Shown piece after piece: positions 45,488 through 57,991 of a stretch of 64,000 bases of DNA. The stretch is from Anaerolineaceae bacterium UBA700. GTDB lineage: Bacteria > Chloroflexota > Anaerolineae > Anaerolineales > Anaerolineaceae. Positions within the stretch are counted from its first letter, which is position 1. Each line of letters starts with the position of its first letter. Where the stretch lies: assembly GCA_002298885.1 (NCBI GenBank), contig DBMK01000147.1:5071-69070 (forward strand). The letters are read 5' to 3'. Made by a program: the position numbers and the translations under genes. The notes under the pieces are model-generated. The model was not told the DNA's origin. It saw nothing but the letters and a program-made list of their open reading frames with translations, and searched no databases.

Positions 45488-45503
45488 CGATCACTCTCCT
45501 CGT

Positions 45504-46868
45504 TCAATTGTCGCTTTGATGGCTTGATTGGCGTTCCAAAGGGCAGCCGCCCCCGCACTCGGCCAGGAGTGAACAATCCGAGCAGCCAGGGGGCAGGTCT
45601 TTGCGCTCCCGCAGTTTGACCGCCAGCGGATGCGCCCAAATACTCTTCCAAGGATCCGACAGCATATTTCCAATCGGCTGGTAATAAGACTGGCAAGGGA
45701 TCACACTGCCATCCGGCTCGACGCACATGTTGTATAAGGCAGCCGTGCAGCCTTTCACTCCCAATTCAAGCTGCATTGGATCGAAATGGCAGTATTGGGT
45801 TGGGGTATACCATATCAGGCGCTGGTTCGTTTTTGCAACGTGGTTTCTGGCCAGGCCCAGCAGGGGCGGCAGACTTGTTTCCGGCAGTCCCGTCCCAACC
45901 GTCTCCCCTTTGCCTGAGTAGATTAGCGCGTTTAATCCAAAAGTAGGCACGCCCAGTTCGGTCAGCAGCTCGAGTGTTTCGTTGAGGTAGGGGCTGTTGC
46001 TCTGGAGCAGTGTAGTGTTGGTCATCACGTAAAGCGGGGTGGCCAGGGCGTTCTTCAATCCGGCGATCGTATCCTGCCAGGCCCCGCGGGCGGCTACCAT
46101 GCCGTCGTGGATGGCTGGATCGTGCGATTCGAGTGTGATTTGAACGTGGTCCAGGCCGGCGTCGACCAGCGATTGGAGGAAATCGCGGTCCTTCAACCGC
46201 CGCCCGTTGGTGTTCAGACCGGTGATTTGCCCTTTCTTTTCGGCGTAAGCGATCAGTTCGGGCAAATCGTCCCGCAAGGTTGGTTCGCCGCCGGTAAACA
46301 CGATGTGGGGAATGGCTGTGTCCCACAGGCGGTCGATAATCACCTTCCATTGGTCTGTGGTCAGCTCGGGGTAGTGGCGCGGGCGGGCGTTGTAGCAGTG
46401 AGCGCAGTTATTATTGCACCGGTAGGTCAGCGCCAGGTCCATGCGATACGGCGCGCTGGGCCGGGCCGAAAAAGGCGCCACAATCTCCAGATCGAGGTCG
46501 TGGATCGGACAGGCGCCATCCGGGTGGATCAGAGCTTCGAATTGATCGCGGAACTGGTCGAAATCTGCCTGAGCCTGACTTTTCGAAACGGTAAATGTGC
46601 GCTGCAGCGTGGCCACGGCCTGGTCCGGAGCCGTTTTTGACAAAATGAGATAGGCCATCAACATGGCGCTTGGGTTTAGATGGAAGACCCTGCTGGCATT
46701 GATGAGCAGGAAACCCTTGCCATCTTCGTCCATGCGCAGATGCAGGCGTGTTTTTTCGCCGTTCTCCTGGCGCAGGAAATGGTAAACACCCGGCTTCGGA
46801 CCACTTAAAGGCCGCAGCTTATTCCTTGCTTCTGATAAACGAGACTTAATTGCCGATAAAGGTTGCAT
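45504..46868 (-). CDS. radical SAM/SPASM peptide maturase-like protein with PqqD-like N-terminus
   Basis: This 454-residue protein (start ATG 46868) has, in order, a PqqD-like domain at about 20-110 ('ENGEKTRLHLRMDEDGKGFLLINASRVFHLNPSAMLMAYLI'), the radical SAM core with 'YRCNNNCAHCYN' (C-x3-C-x2-C for the 4Fe-4S cluster) and 'FTGGEPTLR', and a C-terminal SPASM region with 'GCTAALYNMCVEPDGSVIPCQSYY' and 'GCSDCSLLAECGGGCPLE'. This layout is that of PqqE, AlbA and other enzymes that modify ribosomal peptides. It starts 37 nt after a protein with a Cys-rich tail, a plausible substrate. No ribosome-binding site is clear at the chosen start. Confidence 0.9.
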   Translation of the reverse strand: MQPLSAIKSRLSEARNKLRPLSGPKPGVYHFLRQENGEKTRLHLRMDEDGKGFLLINASRVFHLNPSAMLMAYLILSKTAPDQAVATLQRTFTVSKSQAQADFDQFRDQFEALIHPDGACPIHDLDLEIVAPFSARPSAPYRMDLALTYRCNNNCAHCYNARPRHYPELTTDQWKVIIDRLWDTAIPHIVFTGGEPTLRDDLPELIAYAEKKGQITGLNTNGRRLKDRDFLQSLVDAGLDHVQITLESHDPAIHDGMVAARGAWQDTIAGLKNALATPLYVMTNTTLLQSNSPYLNETLELLTELGVPTFGLNALIYSGKGETVGTGLPETSLPPLLGLARNHVAKTNQRLIWYTPTQYCHFDPMQLELGVKGCTAALYNMCVEPDGSVIPCQSYYQPIGNMLSDPWKSIWAHPLAVKLRERKDLPPGCSDCSLLAECGGGCPLERQSSHQSDN

Positions 46869-46905
46869 TAGATCATCGCAAGAGGCACAGACCGATATTT
46901 GGAAA

Positions 46906-48585
46906 TTACCGGCCTCCACCGGCGCAGGCGCACGCACAGCCCGCACAGGCGCAAGCGCACGCGCAGGCGCAGTGGCCGCCGCCCGAGCCGCCCCTGAAAG
47001 AGCCGCTGGAAGGTGTTGAAACCGGTACCGGGTTGGTCAAGTCGGTGACGCCGCCAGTGAATGAAGTCAGGTCGCCGACTGCTTTTCCGGCAAATCCCGA
47101 GATGCCGTTGACCATCGAGGCCGCAAAATCGGCGCCAGGCACATTTGGCCGCGGGATGGAAATGCCGCCGCTGGGCATTCCTCCGCCGGATGTGGGAGCT
47201 GTTGGGCCGGCCGAACGATAGACCGGATCGAACCGTCCCCACCAGATGGGCACGAAGACCGGGCCGGTGCGAAAGACATTGCGTGTACGGTTGTCAAAAT
47301 CGCGGTCGAGCATCGTCCAATCCATTTGCTCGTCGTACTTCTGCATCTTGACGTCAGGGGTCTGAGCCGTCTCCACCTGCTCCCAGGCTTTCTTCATGAT
47401 ATCGGTGTAGTATGCGACGGTATCCTTGCGGCTGAATCCCTTCATCTTCTCTGTCACCGTTTTAACCAGGCTGACCATCATTGCCTGAAGACCCTTGCGG
47501 CGATCGGAATCGCTGGCTAGGTCAAAAGCTTTCAGGAAATCCACCTCATAAGTTTGAAGTGTATCCGGTAGAGGCTTGGTCAGCTCAAGCTTGAGCGGGT
47601 CTTTGGTGATAACCGTCGCCGCGCCTTTTTTAATCGAGCTGAACAGGATCATGGTCAAGATCTTATCCATGGGCTGTTCCATCAAGATGCCAGCCTCGAC
47701 GGCGGTCAAGCCGCGCTTGATCCCCATGCCTTCGATGGCTATCTTGGGCGGCAGGTAAGCCAATTTTCGCTTCTTGGCGCCCACCGTGGCGCCGTAAACG
47801 ATCAGGACAAAAATGAGACCAATACCGCCCAGGCACCCAACACCAAAAATCGTATCCCAGGAGATATTGATCAATGGTTTTTTCTGCACAGCAGCAGCCG
47901 GGATCAACCGCGCCGGAAAGGCGCCGCCAAATATATACTCGCTGTAACTGTTAGCATTGGAGGCGCGCCAGGAGTAAAACGAAAGCCCGTTCTGCGCGAC
48001 GCCCGTAGTGGGGTCCGAAGTGCCGGGCCAGTTTGTTGGCGGAAAATATCGCGGCTCGTCGGATTTGACGTCCGGCGGCAAGAAAATATTGACGGTCATA
48101 TCCGTCAGGCCGTGCGCGTATTGTGAACTGAAAGAATTCGGAGAAAACTGGAAGCTGGCGTACGGCTCGTTGGCTTGGGTATCTGCCTCGTAGAAGAAGC
48201 TGCGTACGGTGCCGATTAGCACGTGGACCTGGCCTGACTTGCCAGGTTGGATGGCATTTGCGCCCAGTCCGAGCGCTATACCTGGGGTGACGTAGGTTGA
48301 CGCCTCGATATCTGTTATTTTCTGGCCGTTTACCTCGGCAGTCACGCTGCTTAAATCGTAATCGCCTTTTTCAGGAACGCCCACGTCGATAAAATCGATC
48401 AGCGAGCCGGAAGGGTCGTTCTGAAAATCGTAATAGTATTCAATTGTGGCTGTACCGTTCTTATTCAGATATAGGTTTACGACCTGGCGGATGACCTGGA
48501 ACGAGAGATCTGCAGCGGAGGCAGGCAGTACGATAGAACCCAGCAGAATAATCAGGAGCAGCAGGCTAAGCAGCTTCTTTTTCAT
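46906..48585 (-). CDS. DUF2207-like membrane protein with alternating Cys-Ala C-terminal tail
   Basis: This 559-residue protein has a signal peptide (MKKK then a hydrophobic stretch ending ASAA), an extracytoplasmic DUF2207-like domain (about 26-230), a membrane helix near 250-275 ('VGCLGGIGLIFVLIVYGATVGAKKRK'), and a cytoplasmic domain. A Gly/Pro/Ser-rich segment follows from about 465. It ends in a Gly-rich linker, then His and (CA)4C-AG-(CA)2C-AGGGR, with eight Cys in 17 residues. Cys and Ala codons vary (TGC/TGT, GCC/GCG/GCT), so the repeat is kept at protein level. ATG 48585 has GAGAGGTG upstream. I infer that the tail is the target of the radical SAM gene just downstream. Confidence 0.85.
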   Translation of the reverse strand: MKKKLLSLLLLIILLGSIVLPASAADLSFQVIRQVVNLYLNKNGTATIEYYYDFQNDPSGSLIDFIDVGVPEKGDYDLSSVTAEVNGQKITDIEASTYVTPGIALGLGANAIQPGKSGQVHVLIGTVRSFFYEADTQANEPYASFQFSPNSFSSQYAHGLTDMTVNIFLPPDVKSDEPRYFPPTNWPGTSDPTTGVAQNGLSFYSWRASNANSYSEYIFGGAFPARLIPAAAVQKKPLINISWDTIFGVGCLGGIGLIFVLIVYGATVGAKKRKLAYLPPKIAIEGMGIKRGLTAVEAGILMEQPMDKILTMILFSSIKKGAATVITKDPLKLELTKPLPDTLQTYEVDFLKAFDLASDSDRRKGLQAMMVSLVKTVTEKMKGFSRKDTVAYYTDIMKKAWEQVETAQTPDVKMQKYDEQMDWTMLDRDFDNRTRNVFRTGPVFVPIWWGRFDPVYRSAGPTAPTSGGGMPSGGISIPRPNVPGADFAASMVNGISGFAGKAVGDLTSFTGGVTDLTNPVPVSTPSSGSFRGGSGGGHCACACACACAGCACACAGGGR

Positions 48586-48608
48586 GGCATTCACCTCTCA
48601 AAAGCAAA

Positions 48609-48971
48609 TTACCACTTGGGGTCTTCGGTTAATTGGTAAGATGTGTGGCAGTAAGGGCAGGTGACCATCGGAGCTCCGGCGACGAGTTTGATGTCATCCT
48701 TGGTGATGGTTCCCCCGCAGCTCTTGCACTTCAAGGTATCCATGCTCACATTTCCGGGCATATCAATGTTCATCGTAACGTTGGTGACATTGGTAGCCGG
48801 TTTGCGGGCGGCAAAATAGATCAGCCCAAAGCCAATGGCCACCGATACCAGGCCGATCAGGATCCAACTTCCCCCGCCGCCCTGGGCGCTGAAAGAACCC
48901 CAGATAAATAACACCCCAAAGAAAATCAGGATTGCAGCAAAAATATAAGCAACAATTTTCCACCAGACCAT
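48609..48971 (-). CDS. small membrane protein with C-terminal zinc ribbon
   Basis: This 120-residue protein has two hydrophobic helices (about residues 5-25 and 35-57) and a soluble C-terminal part with 'LKCKSCGGTITKDD' and 'VTCPYCHTSYQL', a four-cysteine zinc-ribbon pair. ATG 48971 is preceded by GGAGGG and gives MVWWKIVAY. It is the first gene of the minus-strand group ending at 43211 and lies 23 nt before the DUF2207 gene, so it is probably co-transcribed. Its job is not known to me; a holder or metallo-partner for the neighbouring protein is possible. Confidence 0.8.
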   Translation of the reverse strand: MVWWKIVAYIFAAILIFFGVLFIWGSFSAQGGGGSWILIGLVSVAIGFGLIYFAARKPATNVTNVTMNIDMPGNVSMDTLKCKSCGGTITKDDIKLVAGAPMVTCPYCHTSYQLTEDPKW

Positions 48972-49074
48972 ATTACCCTCCACTTCCAACTAGTTTAGCA
49001 TGAATAAATAGGCGGTGCAACTGATATTGCTCCTCCTGTTAACTTACGAAAAACAGTCCGATTCGATGCATTAA

Positions 49075-52325
<3,251 letters not shown>

Positions 52326-52334
<9 letters not shown>

Positions 52335-52366
52335 GGGCAGCATTTTCTTTGCTGCCCTCATATTGT
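52326..52366 (-). terminator. bidirectional hairpin between the RlmI-like gene and ssrA
   Basis: A 16-bp perfect stem (52326-52341 with 52351-52366) has a T-rich loop. On the minus strand it is followed by TTTG and lies directly after the tmRNA 3' end, so it most likely ends ssrA transcription. It overlaps the stop of the plus-strand methyltransferase gene. Confidence 0.8.
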
Positions 52367-52367
52367 A

Positions 52368-52763
52368 GGTGGAGATGGCGGGACTCGAACCCGCGTCCGA
52401 AAGATTCGTCCCGCGGACGTCTACGAGCGTAGGTGTTCTTCGGGTCTCGCGCCGGAGGCGGGAAAGAACATCAGACCTGCCAGGCGCCAGCCGCTTGGAC
52501 CCGAAGGCCCTCTTTCGCACGGGGCGCGGCAGCCCGTGCGGCACTCTGGCCTTGTCACGCCCACTTCACCACCGGCCAGAGAGCGGGGTGAGCGGACGTC
52601 GCCTTACGAGAAGGCGATAGCGCTAGTCTCTAGCTTATGCAGCCAGGGGCATCGCGGCATAGGAAGTGCGATTGGCACTTGTGTTTTGTGCTGAGTTTAC
52701 GAGGTCGGCACCTCTCGGCTCGCAGTCCGGGGCCAGCCTCTCCCGTCGAAGCCTGTCATCCCC
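52368..52763 (-). ncRNA. ssrA: tmRNA (ssrA)
   Basis: On the minus strand the RNA begins GGGGATGACAGGCTTCGACGG and ends with the T-arm and acceptor (GCGGGTTCGAGTCCCGC, then CATCTCC and discriminator A), so the ends pair over 7 bp with one G-U. The CCA end is not fully encoded (genome has CCT). The tag frame lies at 52676-52635: resume codon GCC, tag ANRTSYAAMPLAA, then TAA. The final LAA is the usual degradation signal read by proteases such as ClpXP. The middle is GC-rich and fits the pseudoknots. A TATAAT (minus strand, 52781-52776) lies upstream. tmRNA rescues stalled ribosomes with SmpB, which is not in the window. Confidence 0.95.
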
Positions 52764-52775
52764 GAATACAACTGT

Positions 52776-52781
52776 ATTATA
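52776..52781 (-). promoter_or_regulatory. -10 box of ssrA
   Basis: On the minus strand TATAAT lies 12 bases before the mature 5' end, leaving a short precursor leader for 5' processing. No clear -35 is seen. Confidence 0.5.
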
Positions 52782-52925
52782 ACCATATAACCTTCTCCTT
52801 GCCAGAGCCCTTGATCCTGCTAAGGCTATAAATTACACTATATTGGATTGAGTTTATTCTGCATGGTCTGTATTCCCCAATACTACCAAGCGGATCTCAA
52901 TCTACTGTTGAAATAGAGGCATTGG

Positions 52926-53669
52926 ATGACCATTTTCGAAAAAGATTCATATCGTAGCGAAGAGGGCGGATCGGTTGAGTGCCCTCAAGATGGATTCTTG
53001 AAACTGGTTGGCTTGTCGAAAAGTTTTATCGAAGGCGGAAGCAGGCGAGTGGTGCTGCAAGACGTGACATTGGAATTGAAGAAAGGTGAAACGGTTGCAA
53101 TTCTTGGCAAGAGCGGGAGTGGTAAAACAACCTTATTGAATCTGATCGGCGGCGTCGACCTGGCCGACAGCGGCGACATTTTTATTGCTGGATTGCAGCT
53201 TACTGCATTGAAGGACCACGAGCGCACCATTTTCCGGCGGGCAAATATCGGTTTTATCTTTCAGTTCTTTAACCTCATTCCCACACTAACCGTATGGGAA
53301 AACCTCGTACTCCCCCTTGAATTAAACGGACTCTTGAATGCCGCCGGCAAAGAGGCTGCGCTCGAACTGCTGGGCGAAGTCGGCCTTGCTGACCGGCAAA
53401 AAACATTTCCGGACCGCTTATCCGGCGGCGAACAGCAGCGGGTGGCGATTGCGCGGGCCCTGGTTCACGATCCGCTGCTGGTACTGGCGGATGAGCCGAC
53501 CGGTAACCTTGATGAAGAAACCGGGCGGCACGTGCTGGCATTATTGGAAAAGCTCACCCGCAAAACCGGCAAGAATCTGGTTATGGTAACCCATAGCCTC
53601 GAAGCGGCGGCAATTGCGGACCGGGTGTTTCAACTGAGCGAAGGGAAACTTGTGGAGCGAGGCGAATGA
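52926..53669 (+). CDS. ABC transporter ATP-binding protein (LolD/MacB type)
   Basis: This 247-residue ATPase has the Walker A '[18 protein letters not shown]', Q-loop '[17 protein letters not shown]', signature '[16 protein letters not shown]', Walker B '[17 protein letters not shown]' and H-loop 'VMVTHSLEA'. The '[20 protein letters not shown]' region and the 'EPTGNLDE' Walker B belong to LolD/MacB-like ATPases that drive FtsX-type permeases. It overlaps the permease gene by 4 nt. The first 25 residues before the core are longer than in most LolD. Substrate unknown. Confidence 0.95.
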   Translation: MTIFEKDSYRSEEGGSVECPQDGFLKLVGLSKSFIEGGSRRVVLQDVTLELKKGETVAILGKSGSGKTTLLNLIGGVDLADSGDIFIAGLQLTALKDHERTIFRRANIGFIFQFFNLIPTLTVWENLVLPLELNGLLNAAGKEAALELLGEVGLADRQKTFPDRLSGGEQQRVAIARALVHDPLLVLADEPTGNLDEETGRHVLALLEKLTRKTGKNLVMVTHSLEAAAIADRVFQLSEGKLVERGE

Positions 53670-56245
53670 AACGCAGCCCCAATCTTCGGCTGTATCCGCC
53701 GAGCCTTTGGAATGTCGGCTTGCGTTACCTGCTTCATCGGCGCTGGCAAAGCGCTTTGATGGTCCTTGGGATTGCGCTTGGAGTGGCGGTGATGGTCGCT
53801 ATCGACCTTGCCAACGCCAGCGCAGCCCAGGCGTTCCAACTGAGCACCGAATCGGTCACTGGCAAAGCCACCCACCAGATCACTGGAGGCCCGCAGGGAA
53901 TTGACGCGGGATTATACGTCGATCTGGTACGCCAGCATCTGGTTGACCAGGCTGCGCCAGTCATCAGCGAGACAGTCTCCTCGGCTCAACTTGGCGGCTT
54001 GCCGCTCCAACTGTTGGGGATCGATCCCTTCGCAGATGCACCTTTCCGAAATTACCTGGGTACGGGCCAGACCCCGCCTTTATCCGACCTGACCGCATTT
54101 TTAACCCATCCTGGAGCGGTTTTGATTTCACGCCAGTTAGCAGACCGTTATAACCTAAGCCCAGGTTCTAGTTTTTCAATCGACATCGGAGGCCGCGCCC
54201 GTCCGGTTTTCATCGCCGGTCTGCTCGATCCGGCGGATCCGCTTGCCCGGCGCACCCTGGATGGTGTGGTGTTGGCGGATATTGCGACTGCCCAGGAATT
54301 GACCGGCCGGATTGGGAAATTGGACCGCATCGACCTGATCCTCCCGGAGCAAAGCGATGCGCTTATCTCAGCCCTGCAAAATCACCTCCCTGCGGGAGTC
54401 CAGGTGATGGCTGTGGCTGCCCGCCAGGGTTCGATTGAAAAAATGACCGCGGCCTTCCGCCTCAACCTGACGGCTTTAAGTCTGCTTGCCCTGGTAGTTG
54501 GATTGTTCCTGATTTACAACACGATGACCTTTTCGGTCGTCCAGCGTCGAGCCATGTTCGGCACGCTGCGCTGCCTGGGGGTGACTCGGCGTGAGGTATT
54601 CGCCCTGGTCGTCGGCGAGGCGCTCATCGTTGGCCTGGTTGGCTCGGGGTTGGGAATTGCCCTGGGGGTGCTCTTGGGCCGGGAAACGGTGGGGCTGGTC
54701 ACGCGCACGATCAACGACCTTTACTTTACGACCAACATCCAGGGGGTGGGAATCCCGGTCGAAAGTCTGTTGAAGGGTGGGATTGCTGGCCTCCTGGCGA
54801 CGATCCTGACCGCGGCTTTTCCGGCTCTTGAAGCGGCTTCGGTGCCTCCCCGGGCGGCGCTGGCGCGTTCGTCGCTTGAATCAAAAACCCGGCAGGCGAT
54901 TACGCTGACAGGATTCCTGGGACTACTGGCAATCGCTGCCGGAGTGGGTATTTTCCGCATTCCCGAGGCTGACCTTGCCGCCGGTTTTGGGGGTACGTTC
55001 GCCGTGATCGTTGGCTTTGCTATGCTGGCGGCGATCACTATGGCTGGGATCATGCGGCTGGCTTCTCCGTTGTTGGGACGTCTGTTCGGCCTGCTTGGCA
55101 GGATGGCGCCGCGTAACCTGGTAAGCACACTCAGCCGTACGTCGGTTGCAGTAGCAGCCTTGATGGTTGCCGTTGCAGTAACCATCGGCGTAAGCCTGAT
55201 GATCGACAGTTTCCGCTATACGGTCACTATCTGGCTGCAGCAGACTCTACAGGGCGACATCTATATCTCTGTTCCAGGGTTCAATGCCACGGCTCCGACC
55301 GATGCCATCGATCCTTCGATATTGCCGGTGGTGAAAGCATGGCCCGGCGTAATCCGCGCCGATTCGCTGCGCACGGTGATGCTGGATTCTGCTAACGGAC
55401 CCATCCAGGTCTCGGCCACCGATAATCCTGACATTGGCAGAGAAAGGTTGTACCTCGAATCGCTGCTGCCTGCGGACCAGGTCTGGAATGCCATGCTAAA
55501 AGGCGGAGTCTTGGTATCGGAGCCGCTGGCAAACCGGTTGGGTTTATTCGGCGCAAACCGAACGCTCAGCTTTCCGACACCGCAAGGTCCAAAAGCATTT
55601 CCAGTGGTCGGCATTTATTATGACTACGCCTCCAGCGAGGGCAGCCTGTTTATGGCCATGCCTGTTTATCGCTCTATCTGGTCGGATCCCGGTATAACCG
55701 CCATCGGCATCCGCCTTGCCCAGGGCGCAAATCCGGATGAAATTAGCCGGCAGCTTCAAGACCGTCTGGGCAGGGTGCAGCAGCTTCAAATCCGGCCGAA
55801 CCAGGCCTTGCGAGACGACGTGATGGCTGTGTTCGACCGGACTTTTGCCATTACGGCCGCATTACGGGTTCTGGCAACAGTGGTGGCATTTATTGGGGTG
55901 TTGAGTACGCTGCTGCTGCTTCAACTCGAAAAACAGCGCGAAATCGGCATCCTGCGCGCCCTGGGCCTTACTCGGCCGCAGTTGTGGGGTTTGACCATGT
56001 TGGAAACCGGCCTGATGGGATTGGCGGCTGGAATCCTGGCAATGCCAACCGGGTATGCTTTGTCGTTGATCCTGATTTACGTGATCAACCGGCGTTCCTT
56101 CGGATGGACGCTGCAGCTTTCGACACCCCCAGGCGCTTTCATTCAGGCGGTGTTGATTGCTGTATTAGCAGCTCTGCTTGCCGGTATTTATCCGGCCTGG
56201 CGGATTGGAAAGAAAGCCGCCGGGGAGGCAATGCGAAATGAATAA
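53666..56245 (+). CDS. FtsX/MacB-like ABC transporter permease
   Basis: This 859-residue permease has two FtsX modules. One membrane helix near residues 25-50 is followed by a large external region and three helices near 265-400, with '[34 protein letters not shown]'. A middle helix region near 415-520 is followed by a second external domain and three more helices at the end, with '[37 protein letters not shown]'. The repeated 'LR-LG-TR' motif is diagnostic of the family, which works mechanically rather than by translocating solutes through the membrane. With the ATPase before and the AttH-like gene after, it forms an AttEFGH-like export system. Confidence 0.9.
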   Translation: MKRSPNLRLYPPSLWNVGLRYLLHRRWQSALMVLGIALGVAVMVAIDLANASAAQAFQLSTESVTGKATHQITGGPQGIDAGLYVDLVRQHLVDQAAPVISETVSSAQLGGLPLQLLGIDPFADAPFRNYLGTGQTPPLSDLTAFLTHPGAVLISRQLADRYNLSPGSSFSIDIGGRARPVFIAGLLDPADPLARRTLDGVVLADIATAQELTGRIGKLDRIDLILPEQSDALISALQNHLPAGVQVMAVAARQGSIEKMTAAFRLNLTALSLLALVVGLFLIYNTMTFSVVQRRAMFGTLRCLGVTRREVFALVVGEALIVGLVGSGLGIALGVLLGRETVGLVTRTINDLYFTTNIQGVGIPVESLLKGGIAGLLATILTAAFPALEAASVPPRAALARSSLESKTRQAITLTGFLGLLAIAAGVGIFRIPEADLAAGFGGTFAVIVGFAMLAAITMAGIMRLASPLLGRLFGLLGRMAPRNLVSTLSRTSVAVAALMVAVAVTIGVSLMIDSFRYTVTIWLQQTLQGDIYISVPGFNATAPTDAIDPSILPVVKAWPGVIRADSLRTVMLDSANGPIQVSATDNPDIGRERLYLESLLPADQVWNAMLKGGVLVSEPLANRLGLFGANRTLSFPTPQGPKAFPVVGIYYDYASSEGSLFMAMPVYRSIWSDPGITAIGIRLAQGANPDEISRQLQDRLGRVQQLQIRPNQALRDDVMAVFDRTFAITAALRVLATVVAFIGVLSTLLLLQLEKQREIGILRALGLTRPQLWGLTMLETGLMGLAAGILAMPTGYALSLILIYVINRRSFGWTLQLSTPPGAFIQAVLIAVLAALLAGIYPAWRIGKKAAGEAMRNE

Positions 56246-56260
56246 CAAGGCAAAGCGTCA

Positions 56261-57415
56261 ATGAAAACCTGGCTGCGCTGGGTGCTGATCATCTTTGTCC
56301 TCGCCGGGCTGGGCCTGCTGCTTTGGCCGCGCCAATCGATCCCTTCACTTCCGGTCCTGGCCGATTTCGCCATGACGCCCGATCCCGATTTTGCACACGC
56401 ATTGGCGCCTGTGCCGTTTTCGTTCCCCGCAGATTTTGGCGCCCATCCAGCTTACCAGACCGAATGGTGGTATTACACCGGCAACTTGCAGGCCGCCAAC
56501 GGGGAGCATTTCGGGTTTCAATTGACATTCTTTCGCCGGGCGCTGCTGCCGCTCAGCCGCCAGCCGGAGCGTGCCTCAGATTGGGCCGCTAACCAGGTCT
56601 ACATGGCTCATTTTGCGCTTACCGGTGTCCAAAGTAATTCATTTCGTTACTACGAGCGTCTGAGCCGGGGCGCGGCCGGATTGGCCGGTGCGGCCGGATT
56701 GCCTGAGTATAAAGTGTGGCTGGAGGATTGGCAGGTCGTGCAGACCGGAATCAATACCTACCACCTGACCGCAGCCCAGGATGATATTATGCTGGATCTC
56801 GATTTAGAAGATAATTTAGGCCCGGTATTACAGGGCGACAAGGGCTTAAGCCAAAAGGGACCCGAACCTGGCAATGCATCCAATTACTTCAGCCAGCCGG
56901 CGCTGCAAACAAGAGGGAAAATCCATCTTGGAAACCAAATAATTCCGGTTACCGGCCAAAGCTGGATGGACCATGAATTCGGAACCAGCGCATTGGGAGC
57001 GGACGAGGTAGGCTGGGATTGGTTTGCACTACAGTTGGATGACGATAGCGAGCTGATGATTTACGCATTGCGCCACAAAGACGGCGCCGTCGATCCGTAT
57101 TCACGCGGGACTATCGTCCATGCGGACGGAACGACTACTCAGCTAAGTCGGCAGGATTTTATTATTACCAACGAATCGACCTGGAAAAGCCCGGCGAGCG
57201 GCGCGGTTTATCCGGCTCGATGGACGGTGCAGATTCCTTCAGCAAACCTGACTTTGTATATCAGGCCGTATATTGCGGATCAAGAATTACGTCTATCGTT
57301 TACCTATTGGGAGGGGGCTGTCCAGGTTAGTGGTATGCAGGATGGCAGGGCAATTTCCGGCAATGGTTATGTCGAGCTTACCGGTTACTTCCAATCCATG
57401 GCAGGCCAATTCTAG
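56261..57415 (+). CDS. CrtC/AttH-like lipocalin-fold protein
   Basis: This 384-residue protein begins with one membrane helix (about residues 7-23) or uncleaved signal, then the signature 'YQTEWWYYTGNLQAANGEHFGFQLTFFRR' of the CrtC/AttH (PF07143-type) family. 'GQSWMDHEFGTSALGADEVGWDWFALQLDDDSELMIYALR' is the second conserved block. CrtC is a carotenoid hydratase in photosynthetic bacteria, but this branch accompanies AttEFGH ABC transporters, and a role in handling the exported molecule on the outer face is more likely. Start ATG is 15 nt after the permease stop. No carotenoid genes are seen. Confidence 0.85.
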   Translation: MKTWLRWVLIIFVLAGLGLLLWPRQSIPSLPVLADFAMTPDPDFAHALAPVPFSFPADFGAHPAYQTEWWYYTGNLQAANGEHFGFQLTFFRRALLPLSRQPERASDWAANQVYMAHFALTGVQSNSFRYYERLSRGAAGLAGAAGLPEYKVWLEDWQVVQTGINTYHLTAAQDDIMLDLDLEDNLGPVLQGDKGLSQKGPEPGNASNYFSQPALQTRGKIHLGNQIIPVTGQSWMDHEFGTSALGADEVGWDWFALQLDDDSELMIYALRHKDGAVDPYSRGTIVHADGTTTQLSRQDFIITNESTWKSPASGAVYPARWTVQIPSANLTLYIRPYIADQELRLSFTYWEGAVQVSGMQDGRAISGNGYVELTGYFQSMAGQF

Positions 57416-57798
57416 CCTTGTGTTCCGATCTCGAATCCTGCTTGCAGAAACGTTTGGATAGCTTTTTCCAGGTGATCTGCCTTGACCAGGACCATATCTG
57501 TATCGTAGGTGGATATTGCGAAGATGCTGATCCCCGCGCCTGCTAAGGGATTTGCGATTGATGCCAGGATGCCGGTCAGACCGAAATCCAGAGTTCCATC
57601 TACTCTGAATATGCGCCAGTTTCGTTCGGTTATCCAATCCAGAGGGACTGAATCTTCTGGGATGACAAGTGACAGCTCATCATCTGTGCGTGTCAAGGAC
57701 CAGATTGGCAGATTGAAGATCCAGGGAGGGATTTCGGCATCCGGCTTCAGGCGACAGACTGCAAGAGTGGTAGGGAGAATACAAAGCTTGATATTCAT
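57412..57798 (-). CDS. ACT-domain-like small protein
   Basis: This 128-residue protein begins at ATG 57798 (MNIKLCILPTTLAVCRL). It has 'IPPWIFNLPIWSLTRTDDELSLVIPEDSVP' followed by 'LDFGLTGILASIANPLAGAGISIFAISTYDTDMVLVKADHLEKAIQTFLQAGFEI', which resembles the tandem ACT folds of the CASTOR/DUF-type amino-acid sensors. A longer frame would run into the tRNA, so the short start is used. It lies 21 nt downstream of tRNA-Val, on the same strand. It overlaps the end of the convergent gene by 4 nt. Ligand unknown. Confidence 0.75.
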   Translation of the reverse strand: MNIKLCILPTTLAVCRLKPDAEIPPWIFNLPIWSLTRTDDELSLVIPEDSVPLDWITERNWRIFRVDGTLDFGLTGILASIANPLAGAGISIFAISTYDTDMVLVKADHLEKAIQTFLQAGFEIGTQG

Positions 57799-57819
57799 CG
57801 TGCGTTTTAAAAAATGAAG

Positions 57820-57893
57820 TGGGCGGAACAGGACTCGAACCTGCGACATCGTCCTTGTAAGGGACGCGCTCTAACCAACTGAGCTATCCGCCC
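57820..57893 (-). tRNA. tRNA-Val (anticodon UAC)
   Basis: On the minus strand the cloverleaf reads GGGCGGATAGCTCAGTTGG at the 5' end, the anticodon stem and loop CGTCC-CTTACAA-GGACG with TAC as anticodon, and the T-arm CAGGTTCGAGTCCTG. The acceptor is GGGCGG with CCGCCC and discriminator A. CCA is not encoded. TGtTATAAT lies upstream. Confidence 0.97.
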
Positions 57894-57904
57894 GGTGCGA
57901 CCGA

Positions 57905-57913
57905 ATTATAACA
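57905..57913 (-). promoter_or_regulatory. extended -10 promoter (TGtTATAAT) of tRNA-Val
   Basis: On the minus strand TATAAT (57910-57905) is preceded by TG at the extended position and lies 11 bases before the tRNA 5' end. Confidence 0.5.
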
Positions 57914-57991
57914 TTGATTTTTAATTGAGTTATCTCATTTCGCTAATTGGTTAATACAATGATTATATAATTTGTTGAAAGAGGTCTGCCT

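Noticed and set aside
46906..46974. Cys-Ala run as a simple DNA microsatellite
   Set aside because: Codons vary synonymously, so it is not a pure repeat.
46850..47221. Plus-strand frame with Ala-Gln-His-rich repeat opposite the Cys tail
   Set aside because: It is the antisense image of the Cys-Ala repeat and has no start context; the minus-strand reading has domains and a ribosome-binding site.
57799..57849. Longer start of the ACT-like protein
   Set aside because: It would overlap the tRNA-Val gene.
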